From contig NZ_JAME01000006.1 of assembly GCF_000521865.1 (NCBI RefSeq), forward strand, positions 62,001 through 126,000: a stretch of DNA of 64,000 nucleotides. Reading direction: 5' to 3'. Each line of letters begins with the position of its first letter. The first letter of the stretch is position 1. This DNA comes from Roseivivax isoporae LMG 25204. GTDB taxonomy: Bacteria > Pseudomonadota > Alphaproteobacteria > Rhodobacterales > Rhodobacteraceae. This document shows, one piece after another, positions 1-8,593 of this stretch. The notes below the pieces were generated by a model. The model did not search any database. It was not told the origin of the DNA and was given only the letters and a program-made list of their open reading frames with translations. The position numbers were made by a program, and so were the translations under genes.

Positions 1-531
1 GCCGAGGCGCCCGCGGACATCCCGCGCCGCACGCTCTGGGTGACCGAGCACGACATGCCCATGACCGAGGGAGAGGCCAAGTACCGCATCACTCCCGAGA
101 CGCCGGCCATGTACCACGTGGGCAACATGAACGAGACCCGCAAGCTCGGCCATCATCCGAGCTACATGATCAATCCGGGGAACTCGGTCGCCTACAGCCC
201 GCTCGACGTGACCATGGACCCGCCGGCCATGCGCAACCCCTACATCGCGCATACCCTCTACGTGACGCCCTATGACCGCGACCAGCGCTATGCGGGGGGC
301 GAATACGCCTTCCAGGGCGACGGATCGGACAGCCTGCTCGCGTGGATGGAGGAGGACCGCTCTATCGCCGACACCGACATCGTGGCGTGGTACACGATGG
401 GCTTCCACCACATCCCGCGGATGGAGGACTGGCCCGTCATGCCGCTCATGTGGAAGTCGATCACGCTCGCGCCGTTCAACTTCTTCGACCACAACCCGGC
501 GATCACCGTCCCGCTCGACGCGGAGGAGTGA
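1..531 (+). CDS. Copper amine oxidase, C-terminal part (partial)
   Basis: The frame is open from the first base and ends at TGA 529-531, so only the last 176 residues are in the window. The segment FHHIPRMEDWPVMP matches the C-terminal copper-site block of topaquinone-dependent primary-amine oxidases, where the third copper-ligand histidine lies just before a conserved EDWPVMP. The following NFFDHNPAITVP is also typical of the family's C-terminus. The enzyme oxidatively deaminates primary amines to aldehydes with release of H2O2 and ammonia. The topaquinone tyrosine and the first two copper histidines lie outside the window, so activity and substrate cannot be judged. It converges with the transporter gene that follows. 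Confidence 0.88.
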   Translation, partial: AEAPADIPRRTLWVTEHDMPMTEGEAKYRITPETPAMYHVGNMNETRKLGHHPSYMINPGNSVAYSPLDVTMDPPAMRNPYIAHTLYVTPYDRDQRYAGGEYAFQGDGSDSLLAWMEEDRSIADTDIVAWYTMGFHHIPRMEDWPVMPLMWKSITLAPFNFFDHNPAITVPLDAEE

Positions 532-538
532 GCGTCCC

Positions 539-563
539 GGGGCCCGCGCGCGCCGCGGGCCCC
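539..563. terminator. GC-rich hairpin between convergent genes
   Basis: A perfect 10-bp inverted repeat (GGGGCCCGCG / CGCGGGCCCC) with a 5-base loop lies between the converging amine oxidase and EamA genes. No T-run follows on either strand, so it may act as a roadblock or mRNA 3'-end stabiliser rather than a classic intrinsic terminator. Confidence 0.45.
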
Positions 564-564
564 G

Positions 565-1449
565 TCATTCCGCCGGCGGCGGCACCTTCTGGGCCCGCGA
601 CAGCTGCACCGCGAGGATGCCGGCCGCGATGATCGCCACGCCCACGACGTCGAGGGCGCCCAGCGCCTCGCCGAGGAACGCGGCGGCGATGGCCACCCCG
701 AAGAAGGGGTTGAGGAAGTGGAAGGTCGCGGCCTTGACCGCCCCGATGCGGTCGACGAGCAGGAACCACACGAGCGTCGCGATCACCCCGGGCACGATCG
801 TGGTGTAGGCGAAGGCCCAGAAGAGCGTCCAGGACGGTTCGAACACCGGCTCCTCGAGGACCAGCGCGGGCAAGAGGAGCGCGGCGGCACCGACCAGCAT
901 CTGGTAGCCCACCACCATCAGCACGTTGCCCCCCGAGCTGGCCGAGCGCAGCGACAGGGTGGCGGTGGCCAGCGCCGCGGCGCCCAGCACGCAGAGCGCC
1001 ACGCCCCCGAGGTCGACGCCGCCCGACAGCCGCGCCCCCATGATGACGACGACACCCGCGACCCCCGCGGCGAGGCCCGCGACGCCCAGCGCCGGCAGTC
1101 TCTGCCCGAGGACGGCCCAGCCGGCAAAGGCCACCATGAGCGGCATGGTCGAGGCGATGATCGCGGCGAGCGAGGCCTCGACGCTCTGCATCGCGACGAA
1201 GTTGAGGCCCAGATAGAGCGCGTTCTGGCAGATGCCGAAGACGAGGGTCGCGCGCCACTGCGCCCGCGTCAGGCCGAAGCCCTGACCGAGCGCGCGGGCG
1301 ATCACGATGGCCAGGAGCCCCGAGATCAGGAAACGCAGCGACAGCGCGAAGAGCGGCGGCGCCGCGGTCACGATGATCCGCGCCGAGGTGAAGGCGGAGG
1401 ACCACATCGCCGCGAAGGCGAGGCCCATGAGGATGGCTTTGAGGTCCAT
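565..1449 (-). CDS. EamA family (DMT superfamily) transporter
   Basis: This 294-residue protein has about ten hydrophobic segments arranged as two EamA repeats (roughly residues 8-136 and 148-285), the usual drug/metabolite transporter fold. It begins MDLKAILMGLAFAAMWSS, a typical EamA N-terminus; the in-frame codons upstream look non-coding, so ATG 1449 is chosen, with a GGAG-like ribosome site ahead. The second repeat holds the family-typical FHFLNPFFGVAIAAAFLGE. Substrate is unknown; members export amino acids, nucleobases or other small metabolites across the inner membrane. A second EamA gene lies at 6433-7341, but the two differ in sequence and do not look like a recent duplication. Confidence 0.85.
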   Translation of the reverse strand: MDLKAILMGLAFAAMWSSAFTSARIIVTAAPPLFALSLRFLISGLLAIVIARALGQGFGLTRAQWRATLVFGICQNALYLGLNFVAMQSVEASLAAIIASTMPLMVAFAGWAVLGQRLPALGVAGLAAGVAGVVVIMGARLSGGVDLGGVALCVLGAAALATATLSLRSASSGGNVLMVVGYQMLVGAAALLLPALVLEEPVFEPSWTLFWAFAYTTIVPGVIATLVWFLLVDRIGAVKAATFHFLNPFFGVAIAAAFLGEALGALDVVGVAIIAAGILAVQLSRAQKVPPPAE

Positions 1450-1563
1450 GGCGGGGCTCCGGGTCGGTCGCCGCACCTGACCTGCCGGTTGCCGGAAGGT
1501 CAAGGCACTCGCCGCGGAGGGCAGCCTTGCACGCCACGCAACGGACGATTGCCCGGGCGCGGG

Positions 1564-2811
1564 CTAGGCTTCGGGCCGGCTTGCCGCTCCGGCCGCCGCA
1601 ACGGGCCGGTCGTCGCTGCGGAGCGCGATCTCGGTCAGAGCGAGGCCGAGGCAGCCCGCCAGCAGGAACGCCCCTGCGACGACCGCGACCTCGCCCGCGT
1701 AGAAGCTGCCTGCGACGAGGGCGAAGAGCGCGGCGACGAGGCTCGACCCCGATGCCAGCAGCGACGAGCCGATGCCGGCCACGGCGCCGAGCGAGCGCAT
1801 GGTCATGGCGTTCAGGTTGCCGAAGAGGATGCCGATCGCGAGGAAGACGGCGAGCCCGAGTCCCATGAAGGCCGCCAGCGGGAGCGGGCCCTCCGTCAGC
1901 GCGCAGGCGGCGAGCATTGCGGCGCTTGCAACGCACAGCCCGACGAAGCCGATGCGCGCCATGGCGTCGGCGCCGAACCGTTCGACAAACATCCCGTTGG
2001 CGTAGGACGCGAGACCGATGCCCGACGCGAGGATCGCGAAGAGGACCGGGAAGCCCGCGTCGACGCCGTAGGCATCGAAGAAGAGCTGCGCCGCGATGCC
2101 GAGGTAGAAGAGCTGCGCCCCGAACACGCAGCCCGTCGCGGCGATCAGGCCCACCACCCGCCGGTGCGCCAGGATGCGCGCGGCGTTCGCGAGGAGGATT
2201 CCCGGCCGGATCGGGATGCGCCGCTCCGGCGGCAGGGTCTCGGGGTGGCCGAGCATCATCCAGGCGCCGAGCCCGAGGGCGAGGACCAGGTACATCACGA
2301 ACACCCCGCGCCAGCCTGCAACCGCGACGATGCCCTGCCCGAGCGCCGGCGCGACCATCGGCACGAGGATGAAGAGCGTGAACATGAACGACATCACGCG
2401 CGCCATGGCGTCGCCCTCGAACCGGTCGCGGATCATGGCGCGGGTCGCGATCTTGGGGCCGGCCACCCCCACGCCCTGCAGCACGCGGCCGAGGAGGACG
2501 CCCTCGAAGGACATGGCCGTCAGGGCGACCAGGGTGCCGAGGACGTAGACGCCCAGGCCCGCGACCAGCGCCGCCTTGCGCCCCACAGCATCGGACAGCG
2601 GGCCCATCACCAGTTCGCCGAAGACCATTCCGAAGACGAACAGCGACACCACGTGGTGCGCCTCGAGCGGAGGGTGCGCCCCGAGGGAGCTCTCGATGGC
2701 ACGCAGGCCGGGCAGGATCGCGTCGATGCTCACGGCCGTGAGCGAGGTCATCAGCGCGTAGAGTACCAATCTGGTCCGTGCGCCGTCTCCGGGTATCGTT
2801 CTGTCGGGCAA
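1564..2811 (-). CDS. Bcr/CflA-type multidrug efflux MFS transporter
   Basis: A 415-residue, 12-segment major facilitator protein. Residues 28-35 (SIDAILPG) match the S-x-D-x-x-LP signature near the first membrane segment of Bcr/CflA drug:H+ antiporters. Residues 70-79 (GPLSDAVGRK) are MFS motif A. The frame is open further upstream to an ATG at 2931, but that start would lie within the terminator hairpin of the neighbouring gene. A strong AGGAGG at 2821-2816 sits four bases before a TTG at 2811, and that TTG is taken as the start. The probable role is proton-driven export of toxic compounds; substrate cannot be deduced. It is transcribed alone, between an EamA gene and a DUF4168 gene. Confidence 0.85.
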   Translation of the reverse strand: MPDRTIPGDGARTRLVLYALMTSLTAVSIDAILPGLRAIESSLGAHPPLEAHHVVSLFVFGMVFGELVMGPLSDAVGRKAALVAGLGVYVLGTLVALTAMSFEGVLLGRVLQGVGVAGPKIATRAMIRDRFEGDAMARVMSFMFTLFILVPMVAPALGQGIVAVAGWRGVFVMYLVLALGLGAWMMLGHPETLPPERRIPIRPGILLANAARILAHRRVVGLIAATGCVFGAQLFYLGIAAQLFFDAYGVDAGFPVLFAILASGIGLASYANGMFVERFGADAMARIGFVGLCVASAAMLAACALTEGPLPLAAFMGLGLAVFLAIGILFGNLNAMTMRSLGAVAGIGSSLLASGSSLVAALFALVAGSFYAGEVAVVAGAFLLAGCLGLALTEIALRSDDRPVAAAGAASRPEA

Positions 2812-2815
2812 GCGG

Positions 2816-2821
2816 CCTCCT
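2816..2821 (-). promoter_or_regulatory. Shine-Dalgarno AGGAGG deciding a TTG start
   Basis: A full-consensus AGGAGG lies four bases upstream of TTG 2811-2809 on the minus strand. No ATG or GTG in the correct frame is as well placed, so this site fixes the translation start of the Bcr/CflA transporter. Confidence 0.7.
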
Positions 2822-2889
2822 GATAGCGCTAACACGCACCTGTGACAGAGCCCAGAATCGCCCGCATGTCCAGCGCTCGTGCCAAACGG

Positions 2890-2917
2890 AAAAAGGGCGG
2901 GGCCTTTTGCCCCGCCC
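2890..2917 (-). terminator. Rho-independent terminator after the DUF4168 gene
   Basis: On the minus strand a 9-bp perfect stem (GGGCGGGGC / GCCCCGCCC, arms 2917-2909 and 2903-2895) with a 5-base loop is followed directly by five T residues (2894-2890). It lies 34 bases past the stop codon of the DUF4168 gene and separates it from the transporter downstream. Confidence 0.85.
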
Positions 2918-2950
2918 AGCCCGGAATTCATTGAAGGGTGACCCTCGGGG

Positions 2951-3394
2951 TCAGCCCGCGTCTTCGGTCTGCATCTCCTGCAGGCGCTGCGCGATGCGCT
3001 GGTTCAGCTCCTGATCCATGGAGGCGGCACGGTTGATCGCCATGTAGTCGTCGAAGGTCAGGCCCTCGGTGTCCTCGATGGCGGTGCGCATCTCGGCGTT
3101 CGCTTCCTCGATCAGCGCCTGCTGCTCGGTCTCCTCCTCGACGGACTGGAGTTCGGCGGCGTACTGGTCGCGGATCTCGGTGATCTCCATCACTGCGGCG
3201 GCGAAGGCCTCGATCTGCGCGTCCTCGAAGACCGGGGCCTCGGGTGCCGTGGCCTCGGGCGCGGTCATCGTCTGCGGCGCGTCGGTCGCCGGCACGTCGG
3301 CCGAGGGGGACTGCTGCGCCACGGCAAAGCTGACCGGGGCAGCCGCCAGGGCGGCAGCGAGCGTTGCGGCGGTGATCTTGCGCTTCTGGAACAT
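2951..3394 (-). CDS. DUF4168 domain-containing exported protein
   Basis: A 147-residue protein with a clear signal peptide (residues 1-26, hydrophobic core then AVA at the predicted cleavage site), an Ala/Pro/Thr-rich linker to about residue 55, and a Glu/Gln-rich helical region ending IAQRLQEMQTEDAG. The pattern of FAAAVMEI, then an acidic helix, then LTFDDYMAINRAASMD matches DUF4168, a periplasmic family of unknown function that typically has a conserved block near Y-x-x-I-xx-A. ATG 3394 is preceded by AGGAG at good spacing. It ends in a strong terminator, so it is probably monocistronic. No function can be assigned. Confidence 0.8.
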   Translation of the reverse strand: MFQKRKITAATLAAALAAAPVSFAVAQQSPSADVPATDAPQTMTAPEATAPEAPVFEDAQIEAFAAAVMEITEIRDQYAAELQSVEEETEQQALIEEANAEMRTAIEDTEGLTFDDYMAINRAASMDQELNQRIAQRLQEMQTEDAG

Positions 3395-3560
3395 GAGCGC
3401 TCCTTTCTCTGGTTTCGCGTGTGTGTCGCGTTGACCACGGGACGCGGGGGTCGCGCCCGATGCCCTGCACGTAGGGGCTCCTGCGGCAGGCTGCAAAACC
3501 GTCAGCGAATTCTTGCGATCGGGCGTCCCGCGTGCGGCACCGATCCGCCGCAGGTCCCGG

Positions 3561-4178
3561 TCAGCCGGGCGCGCCCGCCTTCTGTACGACGTCGATGGCC
3601 GCGGCGACGGCGGCCTCGATGTCCATCTGCGTGGTGTCGAGCGCGACCGCATCCGGCGCGGGCTTGAGCGGCGCGTCCGAGCGCGCGGAATCGCGCGCGT
3701 CGCGCGCCATCACGTCGTCCAGCACTTCGGCGAGCGTGGTCTCGTGGCCCTTCGCGGCAAGTTCGCGGAACCGGCGTTCGGCCCGCACCTCGGTCGACGC
3801 GGTGACGAACAGCTTCGCCTCGGCCTCGGGGCAGATCACCGTGCCGATGTCCCGCCCGTCGAGGACGGCCCCCCCAGCCCTGCGCGCGAAGGCGCGCTGG
3901 AAGTCGAGAAGCGCCGCGCGCACGTCGGGCATCGCCGCGACCTTGGAGGCCGCCTGCCCCACCGCCTGACTGCGCAGCGCGTCGGCATCGGCCACGTCCT
4001 CGGGCGTCAGCGCGCGCGCCGCGGTCACCGGGTCGGTACCCTCGAGCATCTGCCGGCCGACCGCGCGGTAGAGGAGCCCCGTATCGAGATGGGCGAACCC
4101 GAAATGCGCGGCGAGCCTGCGCGAGATCGTGCCCTTGCCCGAGGCCGCGGGACCGTCGACTGCGATGGTGAACGCCAT
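3561..4178 (-). CDS. cmk: (d)CMP kinase
   Basis: A 205-residue cytidylate kinase that phosphorylates CMP and dCMP with ATP in pyrimidine nucleotide recycling. Residues 9-17 (GPAASGKGT) form the P-loop. [14 protein letters not shown] is the CMP-binding block, and [23 protein letters not shown] holds the family's DGRDIGT motif. Length is slightly below the E. coli enzyme (227), as is usual in alphaproteobacteria. It lies 71 bp downstream of aroA on the same strand, the common aroA-cmk operon, but rpsA, which often completes that operon, does not follow. AGGAGGG precedes ATG 4178. Confidence 0.95.
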   Translation of the reverse strand: MAFTIAVDGPAASGKGTISRRLAAHFGFAHLDTGLLYRAVGRQMLEGTDPVTAARALTPEDVADADALRSQAVGQAASKVAAMPDVRAALLDFQRAFARRAGGAVLDGRDIGTVICPEAEAKLFVTASTEVRAERRFRELAAKGHETTLAEVLDDVMARDARDSARSDAPLKPAPDAVALDTTQMDIEAAVAAAIDVVQKAGAPG

Positions 4179-4249
4179 GGAAAACCCTCCTGAGCGCCGT
4201 TGCTAGCGGACGTGTCCCGCGCGGGCAACCGCAACGGGGGGTTTCCGGG

Positions 4250-5599
4250 TCAGGCGCCGCCGCGCGCGATGCGGGCGCCGAGCGCCGTCATCAGCGGCTC
4301 GAAGACCGGGAAGGACGTGGCGATGGGCCCCGCGTCGTCGACCGTGATCCGCGCCTGCGCCGCAAGTCCCAGCACGAGGAACGACATGGCGATGCGGTGG
4401 TCGAGCCGGCTTTCCACCGTGGCTCCGCCCGGCACGCCGCCCGCGCCGCGGCCCGTCACCGCCCACCAGTCCTCGCCCTCCTCGACCTCGACGCCGCAGG
4501 CCCGCAGGCCCTTCGCCATGGCGTCGATGCGGTCGCTTTCCTTGACGCGCAGCTCGCGCACGCCGGTCATGAGGGTGCGGCCCTCGGCACAGGCGGCGAC
4601 CGCAGAAAGCACGGGATATTCGTCGATCATCGACGCCGCGCGCTCGGGCGGCACCTCGATGCCCTTCATGCCGGGCGAGAAGCGCGCGCGCAGGTCGGCG
4701 ACGGGCTCGCCGCCCTCCTCGCGCGGGTTCTCGAAGGTCAGGTCGGCGCCCATCTCCTGCAGCGTGGTGAAGAGACCCGCGCGCGTCGGGTTGAGCCCGA
4801 TATTCGGCACGAGCACGTCCGACCCCTCGGTGATGAGCGCGGCGCAGACGGGAAAGGCCGCCGAGGAGGGGTCGCGCGGCACGACGATCTCCTGCGGGCG
4901 AAGCTCGGGCTGCCCGGTCAGCGTGATGACGCGGCCCTCGTCGGTGTCCTCGACGCGCACCTCGGCGCCGAAGCCCGCGAGCATGCGCTCGGAATGGTCG
5001 CGCGTCGCCTCGCGCTCGATCACCACCGTCTCGCCCGGCGCGTTGAGACCGGCGAGCAGCACGGCGGATTTCACCTGCGCGGACGGCACCGGCACGGCGT
5101 AGCGCACGGGCAGCGGGTCCGATGCGCCGAGGATGGTCATGGGCAGCCGCCCGCCCGAGCGCCCGAAGGCCTGCGCGCCGAACAGCGCCAGCGGGTCGGT
5201 CACCCGTGCCATGGGCCGGCCGTTGAGGCTCGCGTCGCCGGTAAAGGTCGCGGCGATGCCGGTCGTGGCCATGGCGCCCATGATGAGCCGCACGCCGGTG
5301 CCGGAGTTCCCGCAATCGATGACGTGGTCCGGCTCCTCGAAGCCGCCGACCCCGACGCCGTGCACGTGCCAGGTGTCGCCGCGCTTTTCGACCTCGGCGC
5401 CGAAGGACCGCATGGCGGCGGCGGTGTCGAGGACGTCCTGCCCCTCGAGAAGGCCCGTCACCTTCGTCTCGCCCACGGCGAGCGCGCCGAGGATGAGGCT
5501 GCGGTGCGAGATCGACTTGTCCCCCGGCACGTCCGCGGTCCCGGTGAGGGGGCCGGAGCGGTCGGAAGTCATGGGGATGGGCGCGCCGTGGCTCGACAT
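4250..5599 (-). CDS. aroA: 3-phosphoshikimate 1-carboxyvinyltransferase (EPSP synthase)
   Basis: A 449-residue EPSP synthase, the sixth step of the shikimate pathway (shikimate-3-phosphate plus PEP). GDKSISHR (26-33) is the PEP/shikimate-phosphate binding motif; [11 protein letters not shown] and [11 protein letters not shown] are further active-site blocks. The overall sequence resembles the class II (CP4-like) enzymes. The position that is alanine in the glyphosate-tolerant CP4 protein is glycine here (GNSG, residue 100), so by that one criterion the enzyme is predicted to be the ordinary sensitive type; this is inference. MSSHGAP is taken as the start (ATG 5599, GAGGA upstream) rather than the ATG 39 bases earlier. 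It is followed by cmk on the same strand. Confidence 0.95.
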   Translation of the reverse strand: MSSHGAPIPMTSDRSGPLTGTADVPGDKSISHRSLILGALAVGETKVTGLLEGQDVLDTAAAMRSFGAEVEKRGDTWHVHGVGVGGFEEPDHVIDCGNSGTGVRLIMGAMATTGIAATFTGDASLNGRPMARVTDPLALFGAQAFGRSGGRLPMTILGASDPLPVRYAVPVPSAQVKSAVLLAGLNAPGETVVIEREATRDHSERMLAGFGAEVRVEDTDEGRVITLTGQPELRPQEIVVPRDPSSAAFPVCAALITEGSDVLVPNIGLNPTRAGLFTTLQEMGADLTFENPREEGGEPVADLRARFSPGMKGIEVPPERAASMIDEYPVLSAVAACAEGRTLMTGVRELRVKESDRIDAMAKGLRACGVEVEEGEDWWAVTGRGAGGVPGGATVESRLDHRIAMSFLVLGLAAQARITVDDAGPIATSFPVFEPLMTALGARIARGGA

Positions 5600-5668
5600 G
5601 GGGCATTCCTCGGGTGGTTCCGGACCGCGCTTTAGCAAGCCCCCCGCCCGCCGTCCATCGCCCGCGCT

Positions 5669-6382
5669 CTAGCGCCGCGCGAAGGCCAGGTAATGCGGCA
5701 CCCGCCCCTCGCGGAGCGCCTTCTGCTCGTAGCGGGTCGAGAGCCACCCGTCCCACGGCCTGCGCCAGTCCTCGGGACCCTCTGCCAGCCAGTCGAAGCC
5801 TGCGCGCGGCACCTCGACCAGCGTCTGGCGCACGTAGTCCGGGATGTCGGTCGCAACGCGCAGCTCCGCGCCGGGCGTCATGACGCGGTGCAGGGGCGCG
5901 AGATGTTCCTCGGTGACGAAGCGGCGGCGGTGATGGCGCGCCTTGGGCCAGGGGTCGGGATAGAGGAGGTAGGTCCGCGCCACGCTGCCCGCGGACAGAA
6001 CGTCGAAGAGGTCGCGCGCATCGCCCGGATGGAGGCGCACGTTGTCCGCCCCGCTGTCGCGCAGCTTGCCGAGCAGCATCGCCACGCCGTTCACGAAGGG
6101 CTCGCAGCCGATGAAGCCCACTTCGGGATGACGCTCGGCCAGGTGAACGAGATGCTCGCCGCCGCCGAAGCCGATCTCGAGCCAGACCGGCCGGTCGCCG
6201 AAGACCGAGACGAGGTCGAGCGGCGCGCGCCCGGGATTCTCCTCCCAGCCGACGCCCTGCAGCGCCAGCCGCGGCAGGTCCTCCTCGAGGTAGCGCTCCT
6301 GCATGGGGCGCAGGGTCTTGCCGCGGAAGCGTCCGTAGAAGTTGCGCCAGGGCGCGCCGCTCGCATGTCGTGTCTCGGTCAT
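5669..6382 (-). CDS. trmB: tRNA (guanine-N7-)-methyltransferase
   Basis: A 237-residue class I SAM-dependent methyltransferase that forms m7G46 in the tRNA variable loop. LEIGFGGGEH (68-77) is the SAM-binding motif. PDPWPKARHHRRR (142-154) is the diagnostic TrmB catalytic/tRNA-binding signature. The C-terminal STRYEQKALREGR carries the family's T-x-Y-E motif. It lies 69 bp upstream of aroA on the same strand and may be cotranscribed with it. Confidence 0.95.
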   Translation of the reverse strand: MTETRHASGAPWRNFYGRFRGKTLRPMQERYLEEDLPRLALQGVGWEENPGRAPLDLVSVFGDRPVWLEIGFGGGEHLVHLAERHPEVGFIGCEPFVNGVAMLLGKLRDSGADNVRLHPGDARDLFDVLSAGSVARTYLLYPDPWPKARHHRRRFVTEEHLAPLHRVMTPGAELRVATDIPDYVRQTLVEVPRAGFDWLAEGPEDWRRPWDGWLSTRYEQKALREGRVPHYLAFARR

Positions 6383-6432
6383 GGGCCGGGCGCTTACCGG
6401 GCCGCGCGGCCGCTGGCAACAGCCCCGAACGG

Positions 6433-7341
6433 TCAGGCGAGCGCCACCAGCGTCAGAATGGACAGGGTGAGGACGGCGATGCCCGCGCCCTCGCGCCGCG
6501 TGATCCGTTCGCCGAAGAAGACCGCGCCGGCGAGGATGGACAGGATCACCTCGACCTGGCCCAGTGCCTGCACGTAGGCCGCGCGTTCGAGCGTGTAGGC
6601 GGTGAACCAGCAGACCGAGCCGGCCATGGACGACAGCCCGATCAGCGCGCCGGTGCGCCGCGCCGCCCAGACGCGGGTCAGTTCGCCGGGCGCGGAAAGC
6701 CTGAGCCAGAGCCCCACGCCCGCCGTCTGCACCAGCGTGACGACGGCAAGCGTCGCCGCGGCCCGCAGGAAGGGGTCGTCGCTGTCGACCGCGAGCGTCG
6801 CGCCGCGCACGCCGATCGCCGCCACCGCGAAGAGGAAGCCCGCCGCGAGGCCGAGCGCCAGGACCCGCGGCCCGATGCCCGCGGCCCAGGCCCGCGCGCC
6901 CCCGTCCTTCGGAGGGTCGGACAAAAGCACGACTCCCGCGACGCCCACCGCGATCGCGGCCCAGCCCCACGCCGACAGGGGCTCGCCCAGGACGACGAGG
7001 CCCATGAGCGCGGTCTGGATCACCGTCGTCTTCATCAGCGCGATACCGACGGCGAAGTGGCGCTGCCGGAACAGCGCGATCATGCAGAGCGTCGCCAGCA
7101 CCTGCCCGAGCGCGCCGGCGAGCGCGAAGCGCCAGAAGCCGGGCCCGAGCGCCGGCACCGCGGCACCGGTCCAGACGAGCCAGGCGCAGAGCGTCAGCAG
7201 CGCGAAGGGAAACCCGAAGGCGAAGCGCGCGAAGGTCGACCCGCCGTTGCTGAGCCCGCCGAGGCTCAGCACCTTGTGGAGCGCGAACCGCAGGGTCTGC
7301 AGCGTCGCGGCCACGAGGGTGAAGAGGATCCAGGCCTCCAT
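6433..7341 (-). CDS. EamA family (DMT superfamily) transporter
   Basis: A 302-residue protein with about ten membrane helices in two EamA repeats. The N-terminus MEAWILFTLVAATLQTLRFALHK contains the T-x-R-x-A-x-x-K pattern of a subgroup of DMT transporters, and the second repeat ends with the usual AGAVFFGERITRREG block. It is probably an inner-membrane metabolite exporter of unknown substrate. It starts 20 bp after the stop of the aldo/keto reductase upstream, so the two are probably cotranscribed, and it is followed 50 bp later by trmB. Confidence 0.85.
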   Translation of the reverse strand: MEAWILFTLVAATLQTLRFALHKVLSLGGLSNGGSTFARFAFGFPFALLTLCAWLVWTGAAVPALGPGFWRFALAGALGQVLATLCMIALFRQRHFAVGIALMKTTVIQTALMGLVVLGEPLSAWGWAAIAVGVAGVVLLSDPPKDGGARAWAAGIGPRVLALGLAAGFLFAVAAIGVRGATLAVDSDDPFLRAAATLAVVTLVQTAGVGLWLRLSAPGELTRVWAARRTGALIGLSSMAGSVCWFTAYTLERAAYVQALGQVEVILSILAGAVFFGERITRREGAGIAVLTLSILTLVALA

Positions 7342-7361
7342 GGGCGCCGCGCTCCGGGCCC

Positions 7362-8405
7362 TCAGTAGGGCGCGGGATGCGCCCGGTGCACCGTGTCGAG
7401 CGCCTGCGCAAGCTCGGCGGTCACGGTGAGGTCGGCCGCGCCCAGCGCGTGTTCGAGCTGCTCGAGCGTCGTGGCGCCGAGGATCGAGGAGGCGACGAAG
7501 GACCTGCGCGCCGACCAGGCGAGCGCCATCTGCACCGGGTCGAGCCCGAAGTCCCGGGCGACCTGCAGGTAGGCATCGACCGCGGGGAACACCCGGTCGG
7601 TCTTGCGCCCCCCGAGATTGCCGTTGAGCGACATGCGGCTGCCGTCGGGCACGGCGCCGCCCTGGTACTTGCCGGTCAGGAGCCCCGCCCCGAGCGGCGA
7701 ATAGGGCAGAAGGCCCACGCCCTCGTTCACCAGGAGCTCGGCGAGGTCGGTGTCGGCGTGCCGGTAGAGCAGCGAGTACTCGTTCTGCACCGACACGACT
7801 TCGGGGGTGCCGGTCTCGCGGGCGATCCGCAGCCATTCCGCGGTGCCCCAGGTCGATTCGTTCGACAGGCCGAAATGCCGGATGGTGCCGCGCGCCACCT
7901 CGTCCGAGAGCGCGCCGAGAAGATCCGTCATGTGCTGGCGCGTCGCCGCGCGGTCCTGTTCCCAGGGCGCGAAGGTCCAGGTCTGGCGGAAGGCGTAGCT
8001 GCCGCGGTTCGGCCAGTGCAGCTGGTAGAGGTCGATCACGTCGGTCCGGAGCCGCCGGAGCGACCCCTCGAGCGCCTGCCGCAGCGTGTCGGGGGTGACG
8101 TCCGCGCCGTCGCGCACGGCCTCGGACCCGGCCCCCGTCACCTTGGTGTCGAGGATCCACTCGTCGCGCCGGCCGGTGCGGGCGAACCAGTCGCCGATGA
8201 TCTCCTCGGTGCGGCCCACCGTCTCTTTCGCGACGGGGTTGACCGGGTACATCTCGGCCGCGTCCATGAAGTTGATGCCCGCCTCGCGCGCCCGCTCGAT
8301 CTGGGCATGGGCGTCGTCGGCGGGGGTCTGGTTGCCGTAGGTCATGGTACCGAGGCAGAGCTCGGAAACGGAAAGGCCGGTCCGGCCGAGCGGTCGCATC
8401 TTCAT
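7362..8405 (-). CDS. Aldo/keto reductase, Tas-like
   Basis: A 347-residue NADP(H)-dependent aldo/keto reductase. The catalytic tetrad is visible as Asp48 and Tyr53 (MDAAEMYP), Lys in LDTKVTG and His in YQLHWP. The match to E. coli Tas is close around GTMTYGNQ, DAHAQIERAREAGIN and NEYSLLYR. Such enzymes reduce small carbonyl compounds; the physiological substrate is unknown. ATG 8405 gives the family N-terminus MKMRPLGRTGLSVSELCLG. Its start region faces that of the ImuA-like gene, so the 190-bp gap is a divergent promoter region. Confidence 0.9.
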   Translation of the reverse strand: MKMRPLGRTGLSVSELCLGTMTYGNQTPADDAHAQIERAREAGINFMDAAEMYPVNPVAKETVGRTEEIIGDWFARTGRRDEWILDTKVTGAGSEAVRDGADVTPDTLRQALEGSLRRLRTDVIDLYQLHWPNRGSYAFRQTWTFAPWEQDRAATRQHMTDLLGALSDEVARGTIRHFGLSNESTWGTAEWLRIARETGTPEVVSVQNEYSLLYRHADTDLAELLVNEGVGLLPYSPLGAGLLTGKYQGGAVPDGSRMSLNGNLGGRKTDRVFPAVDAYLQVARDFGLDPVQMALAWSARRSFVASSILGATTLEQLEHALGAADLTVTAELAQALDTVHRAHPAPY

Positions 8406-8557
8406 GTGGTCGTGGTCTCCCGGGCAACGCGTAACGGAAACGGGGGCGTGCTGGGCCGCCCTTTCTGCGGGTGGACTAGCGAACGCCGCCCGGTGCGACA
8501 ACGCGATAATGCCGCCCACGGGGCAAGCCCGCTCCTGCATCGCCGCGACAGCGCAGG

Positions 8558-8586
8558 TTGAGAACATTTGACGAACACCCTATGAT
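8558..8586 (+). promoter_or_regulatory. Sigma-70-type promoter of the ImuA-like gene
   Basis: TTGAGA (8558-8563) and TATGAT (8581-8586) are separated by exactly 17 bases. The predicted transcription start, about seven bases past the -10 box, falls at or next to ATG 8594, which suggests a leaderless mRNA. A LexA operator lies inside the spacer. Confidence 0.65.
8562..8576 (+). promoter_or_regulatory. LexA operator (SOS box), GAAC-N7-GAAC
   Basis: The sequence GAACATTTGACGAAC is the direct-repeat SOS box known for alphaproteobacterial LexA (GTTC-N7-GTTC on the other strand). It occupies the -35/-10 spacer of the promoter above, where bound LexA would block RNA polymerase. The gene downstream resembles ImuA, an SOS mutagenesis protein, so function and operator agree. 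Confidence 0.75.
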
Positions 8587-8593
8587 GCGCTCC

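Noticed and set aside
2812-2931. ATG 2931 as the start of the Bcr/CflA transporter
   Set aside because: It would place the N-terminal codons over the terminator hairpin of the DUF4168 gene; the AGGAGG before TTG 2811 is far better.
4250-5599. Possible glyphosate-tolerant class II EPSP synthase
   Set aside because: The residue at position 100 is glycine, not the alanine of the tolerant CP4 enzyme, so similarity to class II alone does not support tolerance.
565-7341. The two EamA transporter genes as a recent tandem duplication
   Set aside because: They share only the family fold; sequence blocks and lengths differ throughout, so they are old paralogs.
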